This document shows positions 1 to 9,323 of a stretch of 64,000 nucleotides of DNA, one piece after another. Origin of the DNA: Rufibacter latericius. Its GTDB lineage: Bacteria > Bacteroidota > Bacteroidia > Cytophagales > Hymenobacteraceae. Numbering within the stretch: the first letter of the stretch is position 1; every line of letters begins with the position of its first letter. The notes beneath the pieces were generated by a model. It worked only from the letters and a program-made list of their open reading frames with translations, was not told where the DNA came from and did not search any database. The stretch covers positions 241,735 through 305,734 of the forward strand of contig NZ_RJJD01000023.1 of NCBI RefSeq assembly GCF_003721515.1, given 5' to 3'. The translations under genes and the position numbers were made by a program.

Positions 1-17
1 ACCGTATGCCTTATTGT

Positions 18-53
18 GTTTAATACCTTATTTTTGGAAAACCGCTTAAAAAC
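18..53. repeat. Intergenic hairpin family, copy 1
   Basis: This is a degenerate member of the roughly 36-nt imperfect palindrome found in many gaps of this window. The right half (ggaaaaccgcttaaaaac) is well kept; the left half is weak. It lies upstream of hutU in the AT-rich first 166 bases, which hold no gene. No clear promoter could be assigned there. Confidence 0.5.
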
Positions 54-166
54 AACTTTCACCTTAATCAACGACTGGCTTCTGTAATCATATTAAGAAT
101 TTTTAGTATATTAATGAACTTTTAGGTTCCCAATCTTCACCAATAGCACTAAACTCATTTACTGCC

Positions 167-1879
167 ATGGAAACGCTCTCCAGGACACAAACCGTCCCTT
201 CCCCCCAGTTGACCACCGAAGAGTTCCTCCAGACCTATGCGAACCATCCGGTCTATTTTCCGCCCCGCGGACCTAAACTGCACGCCAAAAACTGGCAAGC
301 CGAAGCCGCCCTCCGGATGTTCCTGAACAACCTCAGCACTGAGGTAGCCGAGGACCCGGAAAGGTTGGTAGTGTACGGCGGAATTGGGCAGGCGGCGCGC
401 ACCCCGCAGGATGCCCGGAAGATTGTGGAACTGCTCCTGACCCTGGAGGAAGACGAGAGTTTGTTGATTCAGAGCGGGAAACCGGTGGGCAAGATCAGAA
501 GCCATGCGGAGGCTCCGCGGGTCCTCATCGCCAACAGCAACCTGGTGCCAAAATGGGCTACCTGGGAGCATTTCAACCAACTGCGGGAACGGGGCCTGAT
601 GATGTACGGCCAAATGACGGCCGGCTCCTGGATCTACATCGGGACCCAGGGCATTCTCCAAGGCACTTACGAGACCTTCGCTGCCTGCGGCCGAAGCCAT
701 TTTGGGGGTGATCTGCGCCACAAACTGGTGGTGAGCGGAGGCCTTGGGGGAATGGGCGGAGCACAGCCTTTGGCGGCTACCATGGCCGGTGCTACGTTCC
801 TGGGCGTAGACATTGACCCTGAGCGCATCAAAAAACGCCTGGAGACCCGCTACATAGATAAAATGACCTTTGATTACCGCGAAGCCGTGCGCCTGGCCCT
901 GGCCGCCAAAGACAAAGGCGAAGCTGTTTCCATAGGTTTGGTAGGGGACATTGGCGACGTGCTGGAGAAGTTGATTCAAGACGGCATCACCCCAGACATT
1001 CTCACCGACCAGACCTCGGCCCATGATCCGTTGAATGGCTACGTGCCCCACGGCATGTGTTTACCTCAGGCCTTATCTCTGCGGGAAGCAGACCCAGAAA
1101 CCTACCGCGAGCGCTCCCTCCAAAGCATGGCCCGGCACGTGGGCTTTATGCTGGAACTCAAACGCCGGGGCAGCTGCACCTTTGACTACGGCAATAACCT
1201 GCGCGAATTTGCCCAACAAGGCGGCGAACCCAACGCCTTCCAGATTCCTGGATTTGTGCCTGAGTTTATCAGGCCGCTCTTCTGCGAAGGCAAAGGCCCG
1301 TTCCGGTGGGTGGCCCTCTCCGGCGACCCAGAAGACATCCGGGTTACCGATGAGGCCCTGAAAAAACTCTTCCCCCAGAACGCGCACATGATCCAGTGGC
1401 TGAAGCAAGCCGAGCTGAAAGTGGCTTTCCAGGGACTTCCCAGCCGCATCTGCTGGCTAGGCATGGGCGAGCGCGAGAAAGCCGGCCTGCTGTTCAACCA
1501 ACTGGTGCGCGACGGCAAAGTGAAAGGACCTATTGTGATTGGCCGTGACCACCTGGACTGTGGATCTGTGGCTTCTCCCTACCGCGAGACTGAGGGCATG
1601 AAAGATGGTTCCGATGCCGTGTCTGACTGGCCGCTGCTCAACCTGATGGCCAACGCCAGCGGCGGTGCCACCTGGATTTCGTTCCACCACGGCGGGGGCG
1701 TAGGCATGGGCTATTCCCAACACGCCGGTATGGTAGTCCTGGCTGATGGTACCGACCGCGCTGACCGTTGCCTCCGCCGAGTCCTATACAATGACCCAGC
1801 CCTGGGAATCTTCCGCCACGCAGATGCCGGTTATGACACCGCCCAGGAGAATGCCCATCGGTTTGGGTTAGATTTTTAA
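167..1879 (+). CDS. hutU: Urocanate hydratase (urocanase)
   Basis: Urocanase hydrates urocanate to imidazolone propionate, the second step of histidine degradation, in the cytosol with a tightly bound NAD. The 570-residue product is close to the usual 550-560. Family signatures visible are [17 protein letters not shown] near residue 146, a glycine-rich NAD-binding stretch ([11 protein letters not shown]) near 191, [10 protein letters not shown] near 427 (Cys429 probably equals the known active-site cysteine), [18 protein letters not shown] near 460 and the [14 protein letters not shown] block near 506. The first ATG at 167 gives a normal N-terminus. It is followed by hutI after a 422-bp gap that holds repeats, so the two may not be strictly co-transcribed. 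No hutH is visible upstream within the window. Family assignment is near certain. Confidence 0.97.
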   Translation: METLSRTQTVPSPQLTTEEFLQTYANHPVYFPPRGPKLHAKNWQAEAALRMFLNNLSTEVAEDPERLVVYGGIGQAARTPQDARKIVELLLTLEEDESLLIQSGKPVGKIRSHAEAPRVLIANSNLVPKWATWEHFNQLRERGLMMYGQMTAGSWIYIGTQGILQGTYETFAACGRSHFGGDLRHKLVVSGGLGGMGGAQPLAATMAGATFLGVDIDPERIKKRLETRYIDKMTFDYREAVRLALAAKDKGEAVSIGLVGDIGDVLEKLIQDGITPDILTDQTSAHDPLNGYVPHGMCLPQALSLREADPETYRERSLQSMARHVGFMLELKRRGSCTFDYGNNLREFAQQGGEPNAFQIPGFVPEFIRPLFCEGKGPFRWVALSGDPEDIRVTDEALKKLFPQNAHMIQWLKQAELKVAFQGLPSRICWLGMGEREKAGLLFNQLVRDGKVKGPIVIGRDHLDCGSVASPYRETEGMKDGSDAVSDWPLLNLMANASGGATWISFHHGGGVGMGYSQHAGMVVLADGTDRADRCLRRVLYNDPALGIFRHADAGYDTAQENAHRFGLDF

Positions 1880-1934
1880 AAAGCGGCCAGAATTTACCTT
1901 TGCCAATAGCGGCTTTGATGTGTTTAAGTAGAAG

Positions 1935-2095
1935 TAGGGGCAATCCCTTGTGGTTGCCCTAACCCGTTTTTGCTCCCTTTAAAAGGTGATTGTACCTCAG
2001 GGTCCCTCTTGAAATACGCTCGCCGTTGTTGGGTGTTCTCACCAACGACCTTCTATGCGGTGGAATGCGTAAGGGCAACCACAGGGGATTGTTCC
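1935..2095. repeat. Inverted pair of REP-like units
   Basis: The unit at 1935-1961 (core ggggcaatcccttgtggtt, then gccct) is repeated in inverted orientation at 2070-2095 (core agggcaaccacaggggattg), differing at only a few positions. Each unit is itself a small hairpin with GGGCAA and TTGCCC arms. The spacer is about 108 bp and contains no gene. The arrangement resembles REP/BIME pairs or a small non-autonomous element; no transposase is present nearby. Confidence 0.7.
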
Positions 2096-2200
2096 TAAAT
2101 TTTCAATGCATTCAACAGCATTGCTTCCCCTCGGGATGAGCTCACCTAAAACCATGTTTAAACCCAAGAGAAGCCCTAGCCTTTTTTCTAGCCCCAATCC

Positions 2201-2238
2201 ATTTTTAGCTTGTTTTTCGAAAAAAGCAGGCAAAGCAG
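2201..2238. repeat. Intergenic hairpin family, copy 2
   Basis: The arms atttttagcttgtttttc and gaaaaaagcaggcaaagc fit the family consensus well. It lies 64 bases upstream of the chosen hutI start. Confidence 0.65.
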
Positions 2239-2301
2239 CTTTGCAAGACATCCCTCATTATCTTGCTGCCCACATTCCTTTCTTCCCGAAACCTGATCCA
2301 A

Positions 2302-3549
2302 ATGCCCCAAGAACCAGAACCCTTTACCCTCATCGGACCCTTTACTCAAATTGTGACTATGGCGGGGTTGCCAATGAAGGGCCCACTCGCAGATGAACAG
2401 TTGCAGGTCTTGGAAATGGGGGGCGTGCTCCTCAAAGGTGAGAAGGTGGAGAAAGTTGGGCCTTATGCAACGCTTTCACAAGAAGCAGAAGCAAATCAGT
2501 ACCATTTCCACAAGATAGGGCAGCCCATGGTGCTGTTGCCGGGGTTCATTGATGCCCATACGCACCTGTGTTTCGCTGGATCACGGGCTCGGGATTATGC
2601 CCTCCGAGTAGCCGGTAAAACGTACCTTGAGATTGCCCGCGCAGGCGGAGGTATTCTGGATACAGTCTCTAAAACCAGGGCAGCCACACGGGAGGAACTG
2701 GTGCAAAGTCTCCTGCAACGCTGTGACCGGCACCTGGCCGAAGGCGTGACTACCTGCGAGGTGAAAAGCGGGTACGGCCTCTCACTAGAAGACGAACTCA
2801 AAATGCTTGAAGCCATCCAGCAGGCAAACCAGCAGCACGCGCTTGACCTGGTGGCTACCTGCCTGGCCGCCCACATGCGTCCCCCGGAGTTTACAGAAAA
2901 CGCGGCCTATTTACAGCACGTTTTAGAGGAACTGCTGCCAAAGGTAAAAGCGCATAAGGTAGCCCAACGCGTTGATATTTTCATTGAAGACACCGCTTTC
3001 TCAGAGGAAGAAGCCCTGCCGTATTTACAGGCTGCCCAAGCCCTAGGTTTCGACCTGACTGTTCACGCCGATCAGTTCAGTACCGGCGGAAGCAAAATCG
3101 CGGCCCAGGTAAAAGCCGCCTCCGCCGATCACCTGGAAGCCAGCGGTCCCACTGAGTTTTCCCTATTGCAACAAGCGGATGTAGTGGCCACCGTTTTACC
3201 CGGTGCATCCCTGGGCTTGGGAATGCCTTTTGCCGCCGCCCGGCAGATGCTGGATGCCGGTCTTTGCGTAGCCATTGCCAGTGACTGGAACCCCGGCTCC
3301 GCGCCCATGGGTGATTTGTTGATGCAGGCCGCCTTGTTGGGAGCCGCTGAGAAACTCACTATGGCGGAGACCTTTGCCGGCATCACGTATCGCGCCGCCC
3401 GGGCCCTGCGCCTGGACGATAGAGGACAGCTGGCTTCCGGCTTCCTGGCTGACATGGTTGCCTTTCCGGCAGATTCATATCAAGAGATTTTGTACCACCA
3501 GGGGAAACTGAAACCTCACATGGTCTGGAAACGCGGCAAGTTAATTTAA
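2302..3549 (+). CDS. hutI: Imidazolonepropionase
   Basis: HutI opens the imidazolone ring to give N-formimino-glutamate, the third step of histidine degradation. It belongs to the metal-dependent amidohydrolase superfamily. Visible signatures are the metal-binding GFIDAHTHLCFAGSR block, CEVKSGYGLS, the metal ligand region HADQFSTGG and SDWNPGSAPMGDLLMQAA. An in-frame ATG exists at 2263, but the 13 residues it adds are unlike the family. The ATG at 2302 (MPQEPEPFTLIGPF) gives 415 residues, the usual length, so I prefer it. It lies between hutU and a convergent unknown gene. Confidence 0.95.
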   Translation: MPQEPEPFTLIGPFTQIVTMAGLPMKGPLADEQLQVLEMGGVLLKGEKVEKVGPYATLSQEAEANQYHFHKIGQPMVLLPGFIDAHTHLCFAGSRARDYALRVAGKTYLEIARAGGGILDTVSKTRAATREELVQSLLQRCDRHLAEGVTTCEVKSGYGLSLEDELKMLEAIQQANQQHALDLVATCLAAHMRPPEFTENAAYLQHVLEELLPKVKAHKVAQRVDIFIEDTAFSEEEALPYLQAAQALGFDLTVHADQFSTGGSKIAAQVKAASADHLEASGPTEFSLLQQADVVATVLPGASLGLGMPFAAARQMLDAGLCVAIASDWNPGSAPMGDLLMQAALLGAAEKLTMAETFAGITYRAARALRLDDRGQLASGFLADMVAFPADSYQEILYHQGKLKPHMVWKRGKLI

Positions 3550-3563
3550 CCGGGTTATCACCT

Positions 3564-3599
3564 GTTTTCGGCTCTCTTTTCTGAAAAAGGCCTTAAAAC
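3564..3599. repeat. Intergenic hairpin family, copy 3
   Basis: The arms gttttcggctctctttt and gaaaaaggccttaaaac lie exactly between the convergent ends of hutI and the minus-strand unknown gene. As a stem-loop followed by little T-tract it could help end transcription, but it is the same sequence family that occurs upstream of genes elsewhere. Confidence 0.65.
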
Positions 3600-4163
3600 C
3601 TAGGTGGCAGATTGTTCCCTGGCTACCAGAATGCGCACAATTCGGGTGTCTTCGTCATCCCAATTGATGTTTTTGATATTCTCTATCAATTGAACAGACA
3701 AACCGTCGTATTGGCCATACGGATTGTAAACCTCCATCAGGAACTCTGTTTCAGTCACCTCTTTGATGAAGCCATACAAACCTAAATCCTGATAAAAATT
3801 GACGTAGATCAGGTTGCTTTCTTTGTGGGCCTGTTGTAAAATTTCCTCAATGCTGCAATTCCCGATATGGAAAATAGCAGGAACGGAGGTATCGGCGTAA
3901 ATCTTTCTCAGGTTTATCTCCTTTACCTCTAATCGGCGCAGGAACACGTCATCAAAGTCTACCCCAAACAGGTCTGTGGTTCTGATAATCAGAATTCCAT
4001 TGGGTAGTCCCTGTTGGGAAATAGACCTGAGGCTAACGGTTTCTTCATTGTGGTCAAGCAGATAGCCGAAGTGAAGCTTAGGGCCATCAGATGCATTGAC
4101 TCTAAGGGTAACTGGTTTGTCTTCTTCTTTAGATTTTTGGAGTAAGGAATAGAGTAATGACAT
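3600..4163 (-). CDS. Unknown protein with two similar beta-rich halves
   Basis: I do not recognise this 187-residue soluble protein. It has no signal peptide and no membrane segment. Two stretches look alike: FGYLLDHNEETVSLRS (near residue 32), running to a GVDFDD end, and YGFIKEVTETEFLMEV (near 129), running to an INWDDED end. Each has the shape of a small barrel of the kind seen in LSm/Sm-like or PRC-like domains, suggesting an internal duplication. It sits on the opposite strand between hutI and hutG and shares a 97-bp divergent gap with hutG. A link to histidine metabolism is possible from position only. Confidence 0.75.
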   Translation of the reverse strand: MSLLYSLLQKSKEEDKPVTLRVNASDGPKLHFGYLLDHNEETVSLRSISQQGLPNGILIIRTTDLFGVDFDDVFLRRLEVKEINLRKIYADTSVPAIFHIGNCSIEEILQQAHKESNLIYVNFYQDLGLYGFIKEVTETEFLMEVYNPYGQYDGLSVQLIENIKNINWDDEDTRIVRILVAREQSAT

Positions 4164-4260
4164 GTAAGGTGGATAGGTTTATTTTATATTTGATGGAAGA
4201 TAATATTGGTGTAAAATAAATAATATTTCGGTACCATACTCTACAAACTAAGATTCTGCT

Positions 4261-5223
4261 ATGTACAAACCATCGGATAAAACCTCCTGGAGAGGACGAA
4301 CTGATTTACCCGATGGGGGCCTGGGTCAGAGATGGCACCAGGTGGTGCAGGTGGTGGACCTTTCCAGCGAAATCCCCTCGGGTGGCGGAAATGTAGCGTT
4401 CCTGGGGTTTTGCTGTGACGAAGGTGTCCGGCGAAACCAGGGCAGGGTAGGAGCCGCCGCAGGACCAGACGCTATTCGGCAGGCCATGTCACCCTTCGCC
4501 GAGCATCTCCCCGACGGAGCACAGCTTTTTGAGGCCGGCGATGTGATCTGCCCGAACCAGCAACTGGAGGAGGCCCAGGTGCAACTGGGAAGAAAAGTTG
4601 AACTGCTCCTTAAGAAGGGGTACCGGCCTTTGTTGCTGGGAGGGGGCCACGAAACCGCTTACGGACATTTCCTGGGCATCAGAACCTTTTTGAAAGAAGG
4701 AGAAAAACTAGGCATCATCAATTTCGATGCGCACTTTGACCTTCGCAGCGTAGAGCCTTTTCCCAGCTCGGGAACGCCGTTTTTGCAGATAGCGCAGGAT
4801 CTGGAAAAAGCCGGCCAACCCTTCCATTACTTCTGCCTGGGCATTCAGGAGTACGGCAATACCCGCAAGCTTTTCCAAACCGCTGATCAGCTGGGGGCCG
4901 AATACATCACTGCCCAGGCGCTCCAATCAGAAGAAAAAAACTCACATCTATTTCAAATAAAAAGCTTTATCCAGAAAGTAGACCGGCTGTACGTGAGCAT
5001 TGATTTGGATGTGTTTGCGGCAGCGTTTGCACCCGGCGTAAGCGCCCCAACCTCTCTGGGCCTTTTCCCCCAAGACTTTCTTCCCCTGCTGCGGGAAATC
5101 CTGAACAGCGGGAAAGTGCTTTCAATGGATGTAGTGGAGTTGAACCCCATCTTCGACAGTGACCACCGCACTGCCAAGCTAGCCGCCTCCCTGATTTACC
5201 AGATGGTAGAAGCCTGGCGATAG
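4261..5223 (+). CDS. hutG: Formimidoylglutamase
   Basis: This 320-residue member of the arginase/agmatinase superfamily should hydrolyse N-formimino-glutamate to glutamate and formamide, the last step of the short histidine pathway. The binuclear manganese ligands are visible in GGGHE (near residue 125), NFDAHFDLR (near 156) and SIDLDVF (near 245). The last block is followed by AFAPGVSAPTSLG, typical of the family. Arginase itself is less likely because of the neighbouring hutU and hutI. The ATG at 4261 fits the family N-terminus. A minus-strand unknown gene lies between it and hutI, so the hut genes are not one operon here. Confidence 0.9.
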   Translation: MYKPSDKTSWRGRTDLPDGGLGQRWHQVVQVVDLSSEIPSGGGNVAFLGFCCDEGVRRNQGRVGAAAGPDAIRQAMSPFAEHLPDGAQLFEAGDVICPNQQLEEAQVQLGRKVELLLKKGYRPLLLGGGHETAYGHFLGIRTFLKEGEKLGIINFDAHFDLRSVEPFPSSGTPFLQIAQDLEKAGQPFHYFCLGIQEYGNTRKLFQTADQLGAEYITAQALQSEEKNSHLFQIKSFIQKVDRLYVSIDLDVFAAAFAPGVSAPTSLGLFPQDFLPLLREILNSGKVLSMDVVELNPIFDSDHRTAKLAASLIYQMVEAWR

Positions 5224-5241
5224 CAAGTGTTGAGAGGCTTT

Positions 5242-5279
5242 CGTTTAGAGGCAGGTTTCAGAAAATCGGCTTAAAACTG
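5242..5279. repeat. Intergenic hairpin family, copy 4
   Basis: The arms cgtttagaggcaggtttc and gaaaatcggcttaaaactg lie just downstream of hutG and upstream of the terminator hairpin at 5369-5406. Confidence 0.6.
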
Positions 5280-5368
5280 CAGGTGCTTTTCGCTGCCTAA
5301 AAGTCTCCTTGCTTCCCTCTATCCGGCGAGTTGTTTTCCTGCTTGTTTGGTGAAAATGCCTTCAAATT

Positions 5369-5406
5369 AAAGAGAGGCTCCTTCCTCTCAGAAGCAGCCT
5401 CTCTTT
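5369..5406. terminator. Bidirectional terminator between hutG and ppc
   Basis: A perfect 11-bp stem (aaagagaggct paired with agcctctcttt) with a 16-nt loop has A-rich and T-rich sides, as expected for a terminator that serves both convergent genes. Confidence 0.8.
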
Positions 5407-5421
5407 GTAGTTTGATATCCG

Positions 5422-7995
5422 CTAAGCGGAGTTCCTTTCGGCGTTGATGATCCCGAAGGAGCAGCGCATGACCAGTTTCTCGAAGGTGCTTTTGTCAGCC
5501 GTGGCCGCTTCCTGCTCTTCCATTTCCCTGATTCGGGTGAGGGCAAATTGCTGGATGGTGAGCAGCGGCAACTCTATGCGCTGGCGCATCTGAATGGAGT
5601 GCAGGTTCACGGGTTTGTCTTCCATGAGGTGATTATTGCCGGTAAGCCGAAGCACGTACTTGGTGGTGCGCTCAAATTCCTCGTGGATCATCTTCCAGAG
5701 TTCGCCGTAGCGCGGGTGTTGGGCCAGGAACGCCGTGAGCGGGAAAAAGCACTTGGTCATGGCCATCTCGCAGTTGCCCAGCAAGGTCCTGAAGAACAAA
5801 GACCCGCGGTAAAGTTGCGCAATGGCTTCCCATTGACCTTCGGCTTCCAGTTTCTCCAGGGCGCTGCCCACGCCGTAGTAACCCGGCAGGTTCTGCTTCA
5901 ATTGGCTCCAGGAACCCACGTACGGCACGGCCCGAAGGTCGTTCAGGTTCAGCTTGCCGGGTTTGCGCTTAGACGGACGACTGCCTATGTTGGCCTCGGC
6001 GTAGTACCGCAACGGACTGGCGTAATTGAGGTACTCCAGAAAATCGGGGTGCGTTTTGAGGGTGTTGTAGGCTTGGTAACTTACCTCAGACAGGCGTTGC
6101 ATCACCTGTTCTTCCTCAGAAGAAAGCGACGTTTCGTTTCCGGTGAACAGGGCATTCCGGATACCCGCGTGCAGGAGCTGTTCCATGTTGTACTGCGCCG
6201 AATCAATGGTCCCGAAATTGGAGCTGATAGTCTGCCCTTGGATGGTGAGCTGGATTTCCTTACTCGCGATTTTGGGTCCCATGGAGGCGTAAAACTGGTG
6301 CGTTCTGCCACCGCCCCGGGCCGGCGGACCGCCCCGGCCATCAAAAAAGACCACCTGCAGATCGTACTGCTTTGCCAATAGGCTCAGTTCTTCCTTGGCT
6401 TTGTAGATGCTCCAGTTAGACATAAGGTAACCGCCGTCTTTGGTGCCGTCTGAGAAGCCCAGCATGATGCTCTGGATATCGCCTTGGCGGTGCAGGTGCT
6501 GGCGGTAAACGTCTGAGGTGTAGAGCGCCTGCATTACCTCCCGGGCATTCTTTAAGTCGTCAATGGTTTCGAAAAGCGGCACGATGTCCACGCTGAGTTC
6601 CTGGGGTTTCCAGCCGCTGAGCAAGAATAGGCCATACACTTCCATGATGTCCAGGGCGCTGGTGCTGTGGCTGATGATGTAGCGGTGGCAGCCCTCGGGT
6701 CCGTTTATTCCCTGGATGGTTCTGATGGCCTGCATAGATTCCAGCGTGTCGCGGTGCAGTTCGTTCTCCAGGGCAGCGGGATCCACGGTGGTATTGGCGT
6801 TCAGTAAGGCCGAGATCTTTTCCTGGGGGGAGAGTTCAGCGTAGTTTTGAGGCAAAACCCCAGTGGCGGCAATTGCCTCCAGGACTTCGGTGTGGGCGGA
6901 ACTGTCTTGCCGCACATCCAAAGAAGCGAAGTATAGCCCAAACACCTCTACCTTGCTGATCAGGTTTTCGGCCAGGTTCAGGAACAGGGAGTTGTGCTCC
7001 TGGATGAGCGTTTCTTTTATCTGCAGCAAAGGAGTCAGGATATCTTCTTTGGTAATATCGGCTTTGTAGCCGGGCAGGAAAAGGTTGTTGTATAGTTTCT
7101 CCTCCAGCGCGATCAATTTACTCAAAACCCCTTTGAAGGTGAGCCGACGCTTGAGTTTGCGCACATCGCGGTAATACGATTTGAGGATGCCCCCGCGCAG
7201 GGCCTCGGCCACCTGTAGTGTGATGCCTGCGGTCACAAACGGATTGCCATCGCGGTCGCCGCCCGGCCAGAAACCCAGCCTGATCACCGGGTTCTGCTCT
7301 GATACGGCCTCGGGGAACTGACTTTTGAGGTATGACATGATTTGACCGGCGGACTGGTAAAAAATGTTCTCCAGGTACCAGATCAGGCTTACGGCCTCAT
7401 CATACGGCGAGGGTTTCTCGTTTTTGAAGAACGGCGTTTTGCCCAGTTGCCGCAGAAAGCTGTTCACCTGTACCGTGTTGTCGCTCACCAGGGCTTTGGA
7501 CAGGTCGTTGATGATGCCCAGCACCTCGCTGGGGTAGAACTGGGTAGGGTGGGCGGTGAGCACCAGCCTAACCGAGAAGTCCTTCAGTTTCTCTTTCAGT
7601 TGCTCCTGCGTCTGGGTTTGCTCTATCTCGGCCTGCAGGTGTTTTAATGTGCCGGCCCCCGCCATGTCGTGCGTCTCCCTGAACGAGGCGTCTTCTAGGG
7701 CATCAAACAACACCACCTGCCGCTCGGCGTACTGCACAAACCTGAAAAGAAGATCCAGTTGCTCCTGTTTTGTGCGGTACGGCGTGTACTGCCTGAAAAA
7801 CGTGCTGATGATATCGGTGGGGCTCTGTTCCTTCGCGAATCCCTCTTCGCAGTGCAGCAGGAAAATAGACAAAAGCACGCCCGTTTTCTCCACCCGGTGA
7901 AAGGGAAGCGAGGTGAACAGGCTGTTGTATAACTGAAATTTGAGCCCTACGTGTTTGTCATAGGTTTGCAGGGCACTGTTAGAAGAACCGTCCAT
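5422..7995 (-). CDS. ppc: Phosphoenolpyruvate carboxylase
   Basis: The 857-residue enzyme carboxylates phosphoenolpyruvate to oxaloacetate to refill the citric acid cycle. Catalytic signatures are present: LTAHPTQ with the essential histidine (near residue 151), GFWPGGDRDGNP (near 243), GFSDGTKDGGY (near 516), FFDGRGGPPARGGG (near 554) and IGSRPSKRKPG (near 675). The family normally ends in (Q/R)NTG, a tetrapeptide close to the active site; here the last residues are RNSA. The sequence is intact and of normal length. It stands alone, converging on hutG. Confidence 0.95.
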   Translation of the reverse strand: MDGSSNSALQTYDKHVGLKFQLYNSLFTSLPFHRVEKTGVLLSIFLLHCEEGFAKEQSPTDIISTFFRQYTPYRTKQEQLDLLFRFVQYAERQVVLFDALEDASFRETHDMAGAGTLKHLQAEIEQTQTQEQLKEKLKDFSVRLVLTAHPTQFYPSEVLGIINDLSKALVSDNTVQVNSFLRQLGKTPFFKNEKPSPYDEAVSLIWYLENIFYQSAGQIMSYLKSQFPEAVSEQNPVIRLGFWPGGDRDGNPFVTAGITLQVAEALRGGILKSYYRDVRKLKRRLTFKGVLSKLIALEEKLYNNLFLPGYKADITKEDILTPLLQIKETLIQEHNSLFLNLAENLISKVEVFGLYFASLDVRQDSSAHTEVLEAIAATGVLPQNYAELSPQEKISALLNANTTVDPAALENELHRDTLESMQAIRTIQGINGPEGCHRYIISHSTSALDIMEVYGLFLLSGWKPQELSVDIVPLFETIDDLKNAREVMQALYTSDVYRQHLHRQGDIQSIMLGFSDGTKDGGYLMSNWSIYKAKEELSLLAKQYDLQVVFFDGRGGPPARGGGRTHQFYASMGPKIASKEIQLTIQGQTISSNFGTIDSAQYNMEQLLHAGIRNALFTGNETSLSSEEEQVMQRLSEVSYQAYNTLKTHPDFLEYLNYASPLRYYAEANIGSRPSKRKPGKLNLNDLRAVPYVGSWSQLKQNLPGYYGVGSALEKLEAEGQWEAIAQLYRGSLFFRTLLGNCEMAMTKCFFPLTAFLAQHPRYGELWKMIHEEFERTTKYVLRLTGNNHLMEDKPVNLHSIQMRQRIELPLLTIQQFALTRIREMEEQEAATADKSTFEKLVMRCSFGIINAERNSA

Positions 7996-8183
7996 AGTTT
8001 GGTGTTTGTTGAGGTACCCGGTAGAGGTACCCCATTTCTAAATTTTAGACCAACTGGTAAGGATTTCGTGAAAAGCCTGCCTGGTGGTCTTAGATTGGTT
8101 GGGCATAAGGTTTGAAACCTAAGTATCCAACGGGCAATTAAATCATTGGTTAAAAATCCTTCGGCAATGTGTAGAAGCCTCGG

Positions 8184-8732
8184 TTAGGCAGTTGCTATCC
8201 TGTTGGCGAGCCATTCTTCCTTTTCAATGCAGTAGGTGTAATTCAGCTTCGGGGGTTCTCCAAAATAGGCCACTTCCTGTTCCCCAACCTTACTGGCACC
8301 CAATCGGCCTATTGCTATTTGAGACCGGATATTTCCAGCCCCGATGTGGAAATATACCCTTGAAACAAACCCGAAGAGGTAGTTCAGCAGTAAGGTTTTC
8401 ACCGCGGGGTTGAAGCCTTTGCCCCAATAGTCAGTACCGAAGAAAGTATACCCTATAAAGGCACTGCTGTCTTGCTCCTGATAATCATAAATGCGGGTAC
8501 TGCCGGCAACTTTACCAGTAGATTTGTCTACTATTTTAAAGGCGCCCCTGCTTTGGAGGGCTCCCTCAAAAAACGTCCGGAAAACATCTTTCTTCCAACG
8601 GTCTTTATTGGGGTGCTGTTCCCAAATCTTCGGGTCTGATGCCACTGCAAACAAAGCCTCAAAATCCTCCTCCTGCAGGGGGTAGAGAATTACTTTTTCA
8701 TTCTCCAATATAGGTTGCGTACTAAAGCTCAT
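8184..8732 (-). CDS. GNAT family N-acetyltransferase (RimJ/RimL-like)
   Basis: This 182-residue protein has the layout of the RimJ/RimL branch of the GNAT acetyltransferases, which move acetyl from acetyl-CoA to an amine. The N-terminal strand (LYPLQEEDFEALFAVASDP) and the acetyl-CoA loop (YWGKGFNPAVKTLLLNYLF, near residue 111) are visible, followed by the usual NIRSQIAIGRLGASKVG region. The substrate cannot be told. It lies 188 bp upstream of ppc on the same strand with an AT-rich gap on its 5' side. Confidence 0.85.
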   Translation of the reverse strand: MSFSTQPILENEKVILYPLQEEDFEALFAVASDPKIWEQHPNKDRWKKDVFRTFFEGALQSRGAFKIVDKSTGKVAGSTRIYDYQEQDSSAFIGYTFFGTDYWGKGFNPAVKTLLLNYLFGFVSRVYFHIGAGNIRSQIAIGRLGASKVGEQEVAYFGEPPKLNYTYCIEKEEWLANRIATA

Positions 8733-8983
8733 CGTTTGGCTAAAATAGATTCCTGGACAAAGGCAAACGGTCTAAATCTGTTTACCTAAAGCTGTTGCTT
8801 GACATGGAAGTATCCATTGCTGAAGATGCTTGTTCAAACTCCAGGCAAAAGGAATAGGGTGTTGACAAATATAGAAGATAAAGGCTTTTTTGTTAAGGTT
8901 TATTTACTTGCAAATAAGGAAATTTAGATAAGTTTTAAATTTTCACCTGAAATGCTGCTCATTATCTAAAAGTGGTAGCCTGT

Positions 8984-9019
8984 GTTTTTAGGCCGATTTT
9001 ATAAAATTAAGGCCAAAAC
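8984..9019. repeat. Intergenic hairpin family, copy 5
   Basis: One of the best copies: gtttttaggccgatttt pairs closely with aaaattaaggccaaaac around a two-base centre. Confidence 0.75.
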
Positions 9020-9233
9020 AGAAGCCCTCTTATATTCATAGGAAAGTGGAAAGTTTCCGGAAATTCAAACTTGCCTTACCTACAGTCCTTGAAGCTCATA
9101 CGTTTTCACTTTCTCGGTTTTCAGGTCAAGGAGCAGGGTAGTAGGCGTGACGGAGCCACCCCAGCCATTTATGCGTGGGCTCTTCCTGCCACACATCCGC
9201 GAAGAATTGGGCGGCACCTTTCCAGTGGGGAGG

Positions 9234-9270
9234 CGTTTAGGGGCGGGTTTCCTGAAAAGACGCTAAAAAC
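9234..9270. repeat. Intergenic hairpin family, copy 6
   Basis: The arms cgtttaggggcgggtttc and gaaaagacgctaaaaac match the family. It lies 214 bp from copy 5 in the same gap. Confidence 0.7.
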
Positions 9271-9323
9271 AGGAAGGGGGTCGCAACGTTGCGAGGGATT
9301 GTAGCCGGAGAGTTGGTATAAAA

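Larger units (their letters stand above)
1880..2301. other. Non-coding gap between hutU and hutI
   Basis: This 422-bp gap holds an inverted pair of REP-like units (1935-1961 and 2070-2095) and a copy of the intergenic hairpin family (2201-2238). Short open frames here (for example 2106-2396 on the plus strand) show no protein-like features. No convincing promoter was found. Confidence 0.6.

Noticed and set aside
155-1051. 298-codon minus-strand open frame opposite hutU
   Set aside because: It lies wholly within the clear urocanase gene; its composition follows from codon bias of the opposite strand and it shows no family motif.
2106-2396. 96-codon plus-strand open frame before hutI
   Set aside because: Overlaps the hutI start in another frame and passes through a repeat.
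5548-6381. 277-codon plus-strand open frame opposite ppc
   Set aside because: It is antisense to conserved PEP carboxylase blocks and has no protein-like motifs.
9071-9304. 77-codon plus-strand open frame
   Set aside because: It runs through a hairpin-family copy and a palindrome, has no start signal or family motif; kept only as a possible relic.
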